Of a stretch of DNA of 55,449 nt, positions 34,807 to 43,455 are shown piece after piece (position 1 is the stretch's first letter; the number at the start of each line of letters is the position of its first letter). A model generated the notes under the pieces. It searched no databases. It was not told where the DNA came from and was given only the letters and a program-made list of their open reading frames with translations. The DNA comes from an uncultured Pseudomonadota bacterium (GTDB taxonomy: Bacteria > Pseudomonadota > Alphaproteobacteria > RF32 > CAG-239): positions 1-55,449 of the forward strand of contig CASFJL010000030.1 of assembly GCA_949295005.1 (NCBI GenBank), given 5' to 3'. Position numbers and translations under genes: made by a program.

Positions 34807-34877
34807 AACTATGAAGTATTGATTGACATTTGGGACTTTGAGGTTTATAGTTTATAAATATAAAAACTATGAAGTAT
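34807..34877 (+). promoter_or_regulatory. Promoter and repeats before the second Fic gene
   Basis: TTGACA (34823-34828), 17-bp spacer, TATAGT (34846-34851). AACTATGAAGTAT occurs at 34807-34819 and 34865-34877, on either side, and ATAGTTT (34847-34853) pairs with AAACTAT. These repeats are good candidates for binding by the HTH of the Fic protein itself. Confidence 0.65.
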
Positions 34878-34886
34878 GAGGCCGTC

Positions 34887-35807
34887 ATGCAGGAAATAAG
34901 ATCAAAAATAGAAGAAAATAAAGCTATTTTGCAAAAGCTATTGAAAAATAAGGATAATCAAAAGGTTCTTGATAAATGGCTGAAAACAGAGCTTGCTTAT
35001 ACTTCCAATGCGATTGAGGGTAATACCTTAACCCGAAAAGAAACAGAGATGGCCATTGAAGAAAGAATTACCTCCGGAGCAAAGCCTATCAATGATTATC
35101 TGGAAGCAATTAACCATGCAAAAGCTTTTGAATTTATTCAAACATCTGCGGCCAAGGCGGTTAAAATTGATGAAAACTATATCTTGCAGATACACAAAAT
35201 TATTTTATCGGGCATTGATGATGGTAATGCCGGTTTTTATCGGAGTGTCCGGGTGAGAATATCCGGTTCACAAACAATTCTTCCAAACCCGCTTAAAGTT
35301 CCTGATTTGATGAAAGAGTTTTCTGCTTGGTTGTTGCAAAAAGAAGATGATATGCTGCTCAAAGCGATTGAAGCTCATTATCGTTTGGTAACAATCCATC
35401 CATTTATTGATGGTAACGGTCGTACGGCAAGGTTGTTGCTTAACAGTATGTTGCTTGAAAGCGGATACGCTCCGATAATCATTCGTCCTATTGATAGAAA
35501 GAGATATTTGAGTGCTTTGGAAACATACCAAACAAGGGAAAATAGCGAGCCTTATTATAAATTTATGCTTTCGGCATTGAATCGTTCGCTTAAAATGATG
35601 ATTGATTTGTTGGATGTTCATAAGCAAGAACCTAACAAATCATTGCTTACCATATCTAAATTTGCCAAGTTGTGCGATGTTCCAACTTCAACCATTCGTT
35701 ATTGGATGAAAGAAGGAAAATTAAGGCCAATAGCATTTACCCCGTCCGGCTATGCCTTGTTCGCCCAAGAACAAAAAGCCGAAGTTCAGAAAATCATGAT
35801 GGAATAG
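34887..35807 (+). CDS. fic: Fic family protein with MerR-like C-terminus
   Basis: 306 residues. Inhibitory motif SNAIEGN (S40...E44-G45-N46), Fic motif HPFIDGNGRTAR (171-182) complete. The last ~55 residues look like a MerR/excisionase winged helix (LTISKFAKLCDVPTSTIRYWMKEGKLRP), so the protein may bind the repeats at its own promoter. I chose ATG 34887 because GAGG lies five bases before it; ATG 34869 has no ribosome site. An independent copy from the Fic at 14835 (different C-terminal domain). Confidence 0.9.
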   Translation: MQEIRSKIEENKAILQKLLKNKDNQKVLDKWLKTELAYTSNAIEGNTLTRKETEMAIEERITSGAKPINDYLEAINHAKAFEFIQTSAAKAVKIDENYILQIHKIILSGIDDGNAGFYRSVRVRISGSQTILPNPLKVPDLMKEFSAWLLQKEDDMLLKAIEAHYRLVTIHPFIDGNGRTARLLLNSMLLESGYAPIIIRPIDRKRYLSALETYQTRENSEPYYKFMLSALNRSLKMMIDLLDVHKQEPNKSLLTISKFAKLCDVPTSTIRYWMKEGKLRPIAFTPSGYALFAQEQKAEVQKIMME

Positions 35808-35863
35808 TTGGACGTGTATTGCTTGAAGAAAAAATTATGTTTTGTAAAGAGGATAGTAATGTT

Positions 35864-36370
35864 ATGAAAATAAGTATTTTAGAGCAATTTAATATATTAA
35901 ATGAGCAAATCAAAGACATATATGGTTTAATATCTAGCGTTCATAAATATTATAGTGCTTTATGTTCTTCAATAGTTGGCATAGCGATATTGCTTTATTC
36001 TAATGATGTTAAGCCATCAGAAAATTTCAATTACTTATATTATATAGTGATGCTAGTATATACTTTATCGATTGTCTGGTATCGCAATTTACTGGTATAT
36101 TTGCACGATTTAAACAGTATAACTGATGAATATAATAAATTTATTGAAATAAACCATATTATAAGCATGTATCGCTTATCCTATATAATAAATGTAAGAA
36201 AATTAAATATAGTATTACCATTTGTTGTAGGTGGTTTATCATGTGTCATTTTATTGAAATATAGTGTTTATAATACACTTTATGATTATGTATATGCAAT
36301 GATCTATCCTTTATTATTTGTTCTAGGGTTTATTTGGAAAATTGATTGGCGGGTACTAAAATCGTTATAG
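35864..36370 (+). CDS. Four-helix membrane protein
   Basis: About 168 residues with four hydrophobic segments (around YYSALCSSIVGIAILLYS, YYIVMLVYTLSIVWY, IVLPFVVGGLSCVILL and YAMIYPLLFVLGFIW). The N-terminal ~25 residues are an amphipathic helix. GAGGA lies ten bases before ATG 35864; an in-frame ATG at 35837 is the alternative. The longer frame overlaps the Fic gene and is not needed. Located 56 bases after Fic and followed by a terminator, so an effector or partner of Fic is possible. Function unknown. Confidence 0.65.
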   Translation: MKISILEQFNILNEQIKDIYGLISSVHKYYSALCSSIVGIAILLYSNDVKPSENFNYLYYIVMLVYTLSIVWYRNLLVYLHDLNSITDEYNKFIEINHIISMYRLSYIINVRKLNIVLPFVVGGLSCVILLKYSVYNTLYDYVYAMIYPLLFVLGFIWKIDWRVLKSL

Positions 36371-36395
36371 ATTTTAGTATCTATTTTATAAAGAT

Positions 36396-36420
36396 AAAGG
36401 AGGCAAAAGCCTCCTTTTTT
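36396..36420 (+). terminator. Intrinsic terminator
   Basis: AAAGGAGG-CAAAAG-CCTCCTTTTTT. Matches the hairpin at 1322-1346 in both stem and position relative to the following minus-strand gene. Confidence 0.85.
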
Positions 36421-36436
36421 AATACTAGTTATGGAA

Positions 36437-36940
36437 TTACAACTGAGCGTAACGCGGCAGAGATTGCGACATTGTTTCTTCAATCAAGGAACTGGCGGCG
36501 GCAATCGTGCGTTTGGTTGCTTCTTCCTTTTCTTGTTGCTTTTTGAGTTTACGACGTTCCAAAGAAGCTTTTCTGCGTTTTTGAGAGTTTTCAAGTTCTT
36601 GAGATATGAAATTCAAAATCTCGGTATCAAACTCATTATTGACAATACTATCATAAAAATCAGACAAGAAATTGAGCTTTTCACGGTCATTTAAGAGATA
36701 AAGAGAATATTTGATGATTTTCTTGCCTCCTAAACGCAAAGTGAAGATTGAATTGGTTTCGGTATCAACAATCAACTTGTTCATACGGTTTTTAATGTTC
36801 CAAGAGTTGTTTTTGATATGTTTCATATTTTCATCAAGCATTTTTAAGATACGCTTTTTGCTGCTATCAAGGGTTAATTTGCCTTCGTCTTGAGTGTTTT
36901 CAAGCTTTACGGCATTATATTTGTTCAAAAAGTTTTGCAT
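36437..36940 (-). CDS. Hypothetical protein, 167 aa (full-length relative of 1364-1588)
   Basis: A soluble, mostly helical protein with a charged C-terminal coiled coil (QELENSQKRRKASLERRKL...). No known family. GAAAGGAAA precedes the ATG. Its last ~70 residues and the terminator beyond are duplicated at 1322-1588. It is probably part of the backbone of this accessory region. Confidence 0.7.
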   Translation of the reverse strand: MQNFLNKYNAVKLENTQDEGKLTLDSSKKRILKMLDENMKHIKNNSWNIKNRMNKLIVDTETNSIFTLRLGGKKIIKYSLYLLNDREKLNFLSDFYDSIVNNEFDTEILNFISQELENSQKRRKASLERRKLKKQQEKEEATKRTIAAASSLIEETMSQSLPRYAQL

Positions 36941-37081
36941 TTTAATTTCCTTTCAAAAATGAATATTAGTTAAAAAAGAGCATAATAATTCTGTTTGACA
37001 AACAGGCTTTCCTGTCGGTCATTTAAGTTAAAACGGTTAAATTTCAGGGGTTAAATAAGGTTTAGGTTTTATAAACCGAAG

Positions 37082-37189
37082 TTAGTATGCAAAGCCTGCG
37101 GCTCTGACAATGTTTTCCATGCGTTTGGCTTCTTTTTTAAGACGGTAAGCTTTTACCAAAGAAGCTATGATATATGCTACAACAGTCAT
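37082..37189 (-). CDS. Small membrane peptide, 35 aa
   Basis: Best start is ATG 37189 with GAAAGGA six bases before it. The product MTVVAYIIASLVKAYRLKK... has one short hydrophobic segment followed by a basic helix and ends RAAGFAY. A longer frame to 37267 lacks a ribosome site. Function unknown; a small membrane-associated peptide or type I toxin-like peptide is only a possibility. Confidence 0.5.
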   Translation of the reverse strand: MTVVAYIIASLVKAYRLKKEAKRMENIVRAAGFAY

Positions 37190-37488
37190 CGTTTTTCCTT
37201 TCGTAATTTTGTTAACCATGGGTATTGTTACCTGACAAGAACAGTATTGGCTCAAATTAAAATGCAAGTCAACACATTGTTTTTCAATGATTTTATGCTT
37301 TGTTGGTTTTAAATAGATATCAATAGATATTGATAGATTTCTTAAGGTAAAAAGTTTTGCAAGATTTGTAAGAAAATGGAAAGATTTTGTTTTAGATGTA
37401 AAGGAATCGCAATTTTTGAGTGTTAAATAAAATTAAACCTATTCCGTAGTAGTCTTTTTAAGCAGAATAAAGTATTCAGAGGTAAATT

Positions 37489-38610
37489 ATGGCACATTTT
37501 AACTTACGGCAAGGTTTGTTTCAGTCTCCGCACGAGGAATCAATCTATGTTAACGGCAGAGAAAATGAATATATTCGCTATGATTATAGTTTTGAGGAAG
37601 ATATCGTGCCGGCGATTAACAAGCTGTTTCCGGATAATGAGCCTATGCCGGAAGGTCGCCCTTTACAGAATGTGAAAGCGTTTTTGCAAGGAAGTTTAAT
37701 CGGACTTTGCTTTAAGGAGTTTGATTTCAGTGACGTAAATTCTGCCGGAGCGTTGTTTGCGGCAACGTCAGCACCTTATATCAGTGTACTTTATTTTGTA
37801 AACTGTTGTTTTGGTACCAATGACGGTATCGATATTCCGGAAGCCGGTGTCGGATTTTATGATTGTGTGTTTGATGGTAATTTTTATGTTGGTGTTAAAG
37901 GAGAGGGAGCAGAAGCTCCGATAGAGTTTAATAACTGTGTAATTAACGGACTTTTGAGCTTTCAAGATATTAAAACAGCAATTCCGGTAGAAATTGAGCG
38001 TTGTTTGTTTAATGAAAACAGCAAGCTAGATATGAGAGGGTTTAATAAATCCAAAGCCGAAACACTTTATCATTTGGATATTCGCAATAGTTTGTTTAAG
38101 GGCGAGTTTGTGTTTGATGATGCGGTTATTCCGAGTAACAGTATTTTTGAATATCTGACTTTTTATAATACCGTAAGTTTTAAGAATACGGAAATGGGAA
38201 GCAAATTGATTTGGAAAAATTTGAGTTTCTCACCATTTATGAATAAAGCCACAAAAGACGGATTTAAGAGTTTTACGGCGGCGTTGCAGAAAAACGGATA
38301 TGGCAGAGAAGCCGAATTTTATGAAAAGAATATAGGAATTGAGGCCGCTGAAGCCAAAATCAATAAAGATGCGTTTGATATTGCGGCTCGTTCAAATTGG
38401 TTGAATATTAAACAAACGGCGGCATTTTTAGGCATATCTTATACAACCTTGCTGGCTATGCGAAAAGAAGATAAGGCAGGCGGCGTCAGAAGAATACCAT
38501 ATATAGGCGAAGGCAAGAACTCTCGCTACTATCTCCCCTTGTTAGAAGCCTACAAAAGCCAGAACTGGAAACTCGTTTCCGAACTTGCTAAGGAAATGGA
38601 AGGGAAGTAA
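37489..38610 (+). CDS. Pentapeptide-like repeat protein with C-terminal HTH
   Basis: 373 residues. Residues ~70-260 contain repeated short beta-turn units (FKEFDFSDVNSAG, FYDCVFDGNFYV, FNNCVINGLLSF, IERCLFNENSKLDMRGF, IRNSLFKGEFVFDD, FYNTVSFKNT), typical of a right-handed quadrilateral beta-helix. The last ~90 residues form a winged helix (WLNIKQTAAFLGISYTTLLAMRKEDKAGGVRRIPYIGEGKN). DNA-mimic pentapeptide proteins protect gyrase; here the fusion to an excisionase-like HTH is unusual. GAGGTAA precedes the ATG. Monocistronic. Confidence 0.75.
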   Translation: MAHFNLRQGLFQSPHEESIYVNGRENEYIRYDYSFEEDIVPAINKLFPDNEPMPEGRPLQNVKAFLQGSLIGLCFKEFDFSDVNSAGALFAATSAPYISVLYFVNCCFGTNDGIDIPEAGVGFYDCVFDGNFYVGVKGEGAEAPIEFNNCVINGLLSFQDIKTAIPVEIERCLFNENSKLDMRGFNKSKAETLYHLDIRNSLFKGEFVFDDAVIPSNSIFEYLTFYNTVSFKNTEMGSKLIWKNLSFSPFMNKATKDGFKSFTAALQKNGYGREAEFYEKNIGIEAAEAKINKDAFDIAARSNWLNIKQTAAFLGISYTTLLAMRKEDKAGGVRRIPYIGEGKNSRYYLPLLEAYKSQNWKLVSELAKEMEGK

Positions 38611-38715
38611 GAATTATATTGCCTTTTTACTGTTCAAAGCTTAAGTTCTTCCTTGAAATTCAAAGTAATCTTTAATATTCTAACCAAAATAGTAATAATC
38701 TGAAGAGTTAAGCCC

Positions 38716-41445
38716 ATGAACGATACACAACGAATGATTGAACAAGCATTATCTTTGCGAGCTCCTCAAAAAGAAAGTTTAGATATATTAGTTCAAATAT
38801 TAAATAAAATTACACTTAGTAAAGATATGCCAAACGAAGAAGCCTTGCGTTTGATTCAAGAAATTCGTCCGTCAGTAAAAGATTTTGAAAGAGCTTTCCC
38901 TTGTATATGCTTTGCAATAGCAACAGGTGTAGGTAAAACTAGATTGATGGGAGCTATGATAGCGTATCTTCATGCGGAATGTGGTATAAAAAACTTTATG
39001 GTTTTGGCTCCTAACTTAACTATTTATAATAAATTAAAAACAGATTTTACTCCTAATACACCTAAATATGTTTTTCCGGGACTCAACGCTTATGTCGGAA
39101 CACCGCAAATTATTACAGGTGATGACTATAATCAAGTAGGGGGATTATTTGATAATCCTAATGATGATCGGCTTCGGATTAATATTTTTAATATATCAAA
39201 GATTGATTCTGATAAAGATGCGAGAGGAATGCCCAGAGTTCGCCGTATGGCAGAATATTTAGGGCAATCATATTTTGATTATTTGTCAGGATTAAAAGAT
39301 TTGGTTTTAATTATGGATGAAGCTCACAGATATAGAGCAAACGCAGGAATGGCCGCTATTAATGAGTTACATCCTGTGTTAGGCATAGAGCTCACTGCAA
39401 CGGCCAAATCAACCGGAGCCAAAGGTAAACCTTTCAGAAATATTGCGTATGAGTATAATCTGGCTCACGCAATTAACGATGGTTTTGTAAAGAAGCCTGC
39501 TGTTGTTGGACGTTCAGACTTCAATAAAGCTTTATATGGTGATACTAAATCTGAAGAACTAGAAAATCTAAAAATCAAAGATGGTATTAAAGTCCATGAA
39601 AGCATAAAAGCGGAATTACAAGTTTATGCTGACAATAAAAAAACAAAGCTTGTCAAACCTTTTATGATGATTGTAGCGGAAAACATCAAACATGCTGAAG
39701 ATCTTAAGGCTAAAATCGAGGGTGATGATTTTGAGGATGGACGTTACAAAGATAAGGTAATTGTTGTTAACTCAAAACAAAATGGTGAGTTAAAAGACGA
39801 GGTTTTGCAACGATTATTAATGATTGAAGATGTCAACGAGCCTACCGAAATTGTAATCCATGTGAATATGCTAGGTGAAGGTTGGGATGTTAATAATCTT
39901 TATACAATTATCCCTCTAAGGACAGCTGATTCAAAAATATTAGTTGAGCAAACGATTGGGCGTGGTTTACGTTTGCCATACGGAGAATTAACAGGGGTTG
40001 AGGCAATAGATCGCTTGCATGTTGTTGCCCATGATAATTTTAATAAGATAATAAAAGCAGCTCAAGATGAAGAATTTGAGTTCCAAAAAGAATATATTGA
40101 TAATTCTGACTGTGGACTTATTGGCAAAGTTGCTCAAACCAATACAAGTAGTCTAGATAAGCTTGTTGAAAAAGGTTCCTTTATTGTAACAAAGCCCTCA
40201 GCTCAAATGCCAAAGACACAAACGATTTTACCAGTGTTTACCAGCGAGGTTAATAAACGAATTGGAGAAACAATTCGTGAAGCCATAAATGAAGTTAGTC
40301 GTTATGTGATGTGTCCTGAGGATTTAAAAACAGCGGAAGTACAAGACAAAATCGCTGAAATCACACAAAATAAAATAAAAGATATTGAACTTGAAAATTC
40401 AGAGTTGTCCTTAGAACCAACTTTAGATGTCAAGCAAACAGTTCAAAATTATACAGAAAGCTTTATAAAACTTAGCATTAACATTCCGCGTATAAAAATT
40501 GGTTTTGAACAACAAGGTGATTTTACTTATGCTGATTTTGATATTGATACGCAAGATTTTGTAGGATATCAACCTATTCCACAAAAGGTAATAATTGCTA
40601 ATATATTGGATAGTGGAAAAAGAGCAGAGATGAATGCGGAATTCATAGATATATATCCTGATATTACCCATTATCTGCTTGTTCCATTGATTGAGAAACC
40701 GGCAATTGCATATCAAAAAATATCTGATATGTTGCATAAATGGGTTATGCAGGTAATTGATTTCATTACATCTTATTCAGAAAGTGAACTAAATACACGT
40801 AAAATTTTATTCTTTTATCGTGATGAAATTGCAGACAAAATATATAAACAGATGGAAAAACATCTGATTGAGGCTCCTGTTGTTAAAAGAGTTAAGGTAG
40901 ATACTGGTTACGAAACACTTACTTCAGCCTCCTATATGATAAGCGTTCAGGAAGGAACGGAAGATATCAATTTTAGAGCTTCAATTAAAGATAAGAGTCA
41001 AATTCGCAACTATGTTTTTGGAGGGTTTGGTAAATGTTTGTTTGCCAAACAAAAGTTTGATTCTTGCACAGAAAAAGACTTTGCCGAACTTTTGGAAAAC
41101 ACACCGGAAGTCCAAAAATGGTTCAAAATCAGCAATGACAGAGCAAAAGAAGTATTTAATATCAAATACTTGAATGCAAGGAAAAGGGAATATAGCAATT
41201 ATTTGCCTGATTTTGTTGTAGAAACCATAGATGCCAAATATATGATTGAAACCAAAGCAGAAAATGAACTAGACGCTAAAGACGTCCAAGCCAAAAAGAC
41301 TGCGGCGGTTGAATGGTGCAAAATAGCTACTGATTTTGAAAAAGAACATCATGGTAAGGTTTGGCATTATCTTCTTATTCCAGATACAACAATCGTTGCT
41401 GATCGTAGTTTTGCAAAACTGGTAATAGATTTTAAAGAAATGTAA
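38716..41445 (+). CDS. res: Type III restriction enzyme, Res-type helicase-nuclease
   Basis: 909 residues. SF2 helicase: Walker A ATGVGKT (69-75), DEAH (VLIMDEAHRYRA, ~200), motif III-like ELTATAKS, and motif VI EQTIGRGLRLPYG. The C-terminus has a PD-(D/E)XK-type nuclease (PDFVVETIDAKYMIETKAE, ~832-850). This is the ATP-dependent cutting subunit that works with a Mod methylase; the likely partner is 43452-45107, 2 kb downstream. The intervening genes (toxin-antitoxin pair, membrane protein) are unusual for a res-mod operon. Confidence 0.85.
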   Translation: MNDTQRMIEQALSLRAPQKESLDILVQILNKITLSKDMPNEEALRLIQEIRPSVKDFERAFPCICFAIATGVGKTRLMGAMIAYLHAECGIKNFMVLAPNLTIYNKLKTDFTPNTPKYVFPGLNAYVGTPQIITGDDYNQVGGLFDNPNDDRLRINIFNISKIDSDKDARGMPRVRRMAEYLGQSYFDYLSGLKDLVLIMDEAHRYRANAGMAAINELHPVLGIELTATAKSTGAKGKPFRNIAYEYNLAHAINDGFVKKPAVVGRSDFNKALYGDTKSEELENLKIKDGIKVHESIKAELQVYADNKKTKLVKPFMMIVAENIKHAEDLKAKIEGDDFEDGRYKDKVIVVNSKQNGELKDEVLQRLLMIEDVNEPTEIVIHVNMLGEGWDVNNLYTIIPLRTADSKILVEQTIGRGLRLPYGELTGVEAIDRLHVVAHDNFNKIIKAAQDEEFEFQKEYIDNSDCGLIGKVAQTNTSSLDKLVEKGSFIVTKPSAQMPKTQTILPVFTSEVNKRIGETIREAINEVSRYVMCPEDLKTAEVQDKIAEITQNKIKDIELENSELSLEPTLDVKQTVQNYTESFIKLSINIPRIKIGFEQQGDFTYADFDIDTQDFVGYQPIPQKVIIANILDSGKRAEMNAEFIDIYPDITHYLLVPLIEKPAIAYQKISDMLHKWVMQVIDFITSYSESELNTRKILFFYRDEIADKIYKQMEKHLIEAPVVKRVKVDTGYETLTSASYMISVQEGTEDINFRASIKDKSQIRNYVFGGFGKCLFAKQKFDSCTEKDFAELLENTPEVQKWFKISNDRAKEVFNIKYLNARKREYSNYLPDFVVETIDAKYMIETKAENELDAKDVQAKKTAAVEWCKIATDFEKEHHGKVWHYLLIPDTTIVADRSFAKLVIDFKEM

Positions 41446-41523
41446 AGATTGTTTTACACAAGCATGTAAAGTTGTCTTGACATTTCGTTCTTTTTATGTT
41501 ATAAGATAAAAGAATTCATATAA

Positions 41524-42309
41524 ATGAGGCATGCTATGTTTAATATACTTAAATATTTGAGAGAGGAACAATCCCTTTCTCAAGATGATTTAGCGTCTGC
41601 GTTGGGGCTATCTCGTCAAACGATTAGCAAATATGAAAACGGGGAGACAAATTTCACCTTAGATATAATCAAAAAACTATCACAGTTTTTTGATGTAGAT
41701 TATTCTTGTTTTATAGATAATAAGCCGCCAGTAAGACCAGAATATAATATAATAGAAGGCAAAAAAGCAACTGAAGAACAAGAAGTAAGAATAGATATTC
41801 CGCAAGAAAACATATCCAAATTTAAACAAGTTTTGCTTTATATTCTCAATAAGGTAGGGGCAAAACCCAATGTTGGTCAAACCGTTATTTATAAGCTTTT
41901 GTATTTTATAGATTTTGACTATTACGAAATATTTGAAGAACAGCTCATGGGGTTAAAGTATATAAAGAATACTTATGGCCCGACACCTATAGATTTTGCA
42001 AAACTTATTCAAGAAATGGAAAAAGATGGTGAATTGGAAGAAGTTAAAACCAAGTATTTTAATAAAGATCAAACCAAATATCTTCCTATAAAAGAGCCGA
42101 ATCTGTCTTTATTGTCAGGTCAAGAGATAAAGCATATAGATGATGAGCTTGCTCGTTTATCAGATATGACTGCCAAAAAATTATCAGAATATTCACATAA
42201 AGATATTCCTTGGATTGGTGCAAATATGGGTGAAATCATGGATTATGAAGCTGTTTTCTACAGAAATGATGACACTTCTCGTCGGGAGTATGTTGAAGAA
42301 TATGATTGA
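41524..42309 (+). CDS. Panacea-domain antitoxin with XRE HTH
   Basis: 261 residues. N-terminal XRE helix-turn-helix (LREEQSLSQDDLASALGLSRQTISKYENG) followed, at ~100-250, by a Panacea (DUF4065) domain (VLLYILNKVG...VIYKLLYFIDFDYYEIF...YIKNTYGPTPIDFAKLI). Panacea domains are antitoxins that pair with varied toxins. The next gene overlaps its 3' end by eight bases, the usual pattern. The HTH should let it repress the shared promoter. Confidence 0.85.
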   Translation: MRHAMFNILKYLREEQSLSQDDLASALGLSRQTISKYENGETNFTLDIIKKLSQFFDVDYSCFIDNKPPVRPEYNIIEGKKATEEQEVRIDIPQENISKFKQVLLYILNKVGAKPNVGQTVIYKLLYFIDFDYYEIFEEQLMGLKYIKNTYGPTPIDFAKLIQEMEKDGELEEVKTKYFNKDQTKYLPIKEPNLSLLSGQEIKHIDDELARLSDMTAKKLSEYSHKDIPWIGANMGEIMDYEAVFYRNDDTSRREYVEEYD

Positions 42310-42676
42310 ATATGTGGCTACTCCTGAATTTCAAAAAGATTTTAAATCTTTATTAAAGAGATATAAATCTCTTGAAAAAGATTTTGAAAATATGAAGAAA
42401 TATATACTAGAAACTTTTTATGAGCAAGGAAAGGCGACAACAGCCTTTGTTCCAATAGAAGGGTTCTGTGGGGAAAGTTATACTTCAAATAAAATAAGAA
42501 AATTTTCTTGTATGGCCTTGAAAGGGAGAGGAGCAGCTTCTGGAATAAGGGTTATTTTTGTTTGGGAGGAAGAACTTAGAAAAATAACTTTTATAGAGAT
42601 GTACTTTAAAGCAGACCAAGAAAATGAAGACAGAGTTCGTTTAGCAAAATTTATTAAAGAAAATTTTGGAGTGTAG
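42302..42676 (+). CDS. RelE/HigB-like toxin partner
   Basis: 124 residues from ATG 42302 (MIEYVATPEFQKDFKSLL), preferred over upstream starts inside the antitoxin. It has a RelE/HigB-like N-terminus and fold order (helices, then TSNKIRKFSCMALKGRG, GIRVIFVWEEELRKITFIEMYFK). Probable ribosome-dependent mRNA interferase or related toxin neutralised by the Panacea protein. Confidence 0.75.
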   Translation: MIEYVATPEFQKDFKSLLKRYKSLEKDFENMKKYILETFYEQGKATTAFVPIEGFCGESYTSNKIRKFSCMALKGRGAASGIRVIFVWEEELRKITFIEMYFKADQENEDRVRLAKFIKENFGV

Positions 42677-42684
42677 CTAAAGTT

Positions 42685-43455
42685 ATGAATTGTTTGGTTA
42701 ATATATGGAATAGTTTTATAAATTCATTTCTTTTTGATGGACCATGGTGGAAAGATTATGGAATACCTTTACTTGGTGCCATTGGCGTCCCTATGTTAAT
42801 ATGGGGATTGACTTGGTTTTATGGAGCTGGGAGAGCTGAAAAACAAAAAGAGTTAGAAAAACTCCGAGATAATTTGAATTTTATTTTATCCGTTTCATTA
42901 GATACAATTTTAAAACTAATTTCTTTAAGAAATACATGGATAAATTTAATTAAAATTGAAAAAACATATAAAGATACTCTTTGGAATATGGATATAAGTA
43001 CTATTACAAAGGACGATTGGGCGGTAATTGCTCAAACATATATGGTGCCTATGGGACTAGATATGGTTAATGTCACTAACTATAGCTCATGTATTGCAGT
43101 TTCTGAAAATTATGTCCTACATCTAATAAAATTAATTTCAGCCTATAAAATCATATTATTCAAAATTGATGGTAGAAATTTAGATTTGCGAAGAATCTCA
43201 ACATGTGAGAACCCTTATCAGAAAAATATTTTAATCAAAGAAAGAATAGATATTGACTTGAGAGAAAGTGAGATGTTTATCCAGACTTTGGAATTTGAAA
43301 TTACCTGCTTACGAGACTTTATACGTGAAACAAAAGAGCTGGAAAACAAATATAAAGGGTTGAAGTTAGATACAATCAAGTATTCTGAAGACTATAAAGA
43401 TTACTTTAAAGAAATGGAAGATAATATAAAAAAGCAAAAGGAAGCAAATAAATGA
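42685..43455 (+). CDS. Membrane protein in the type III island, unknown
   Basis: 256 residues. A hydrophobic segment at ~26-47 (YGIPLLGAIGVPMLIWGLTWFYG) anchors a charged helical domain ending in a coiled coil (FIRETKELENKYKGLKLD, EDNIKKQKEANK). It ends by overlapping the mod start (ATGA), so it is translationally coupled to the methylase gene. No family recognised; possibly an accessory defence protein. Confidence 0.7.
   Translation: MNCLVNIWNSFINSFLFDGPWWKDYGIPLLGAIGVPMLIWGLTWFYGAGRAEKQKELEKLRDNLNFILSVSLDTILKLISLRNTWINLIKIEKTYKDTLWNMDISTITKDDWAVIAQTYMVPMGLDMVNVTNYSSCIAVSENYVLHLIKLISAYKIILFKIDGRNLDLRRISTCENPYQKNILIKERIDIDLRESEMFIQTLEFEITCLRDFIRETKELENKYKGLKLDTIKYSEDYKDYFKEMEDNIKKQKEANK

Noticed and set aside
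35672..35863. Upstream extension of the four-helix membrane protein
   Set aside because: It lies inside the Fic gene in another frame and has no start signal; the hydrophobic protein begins well at 35864.
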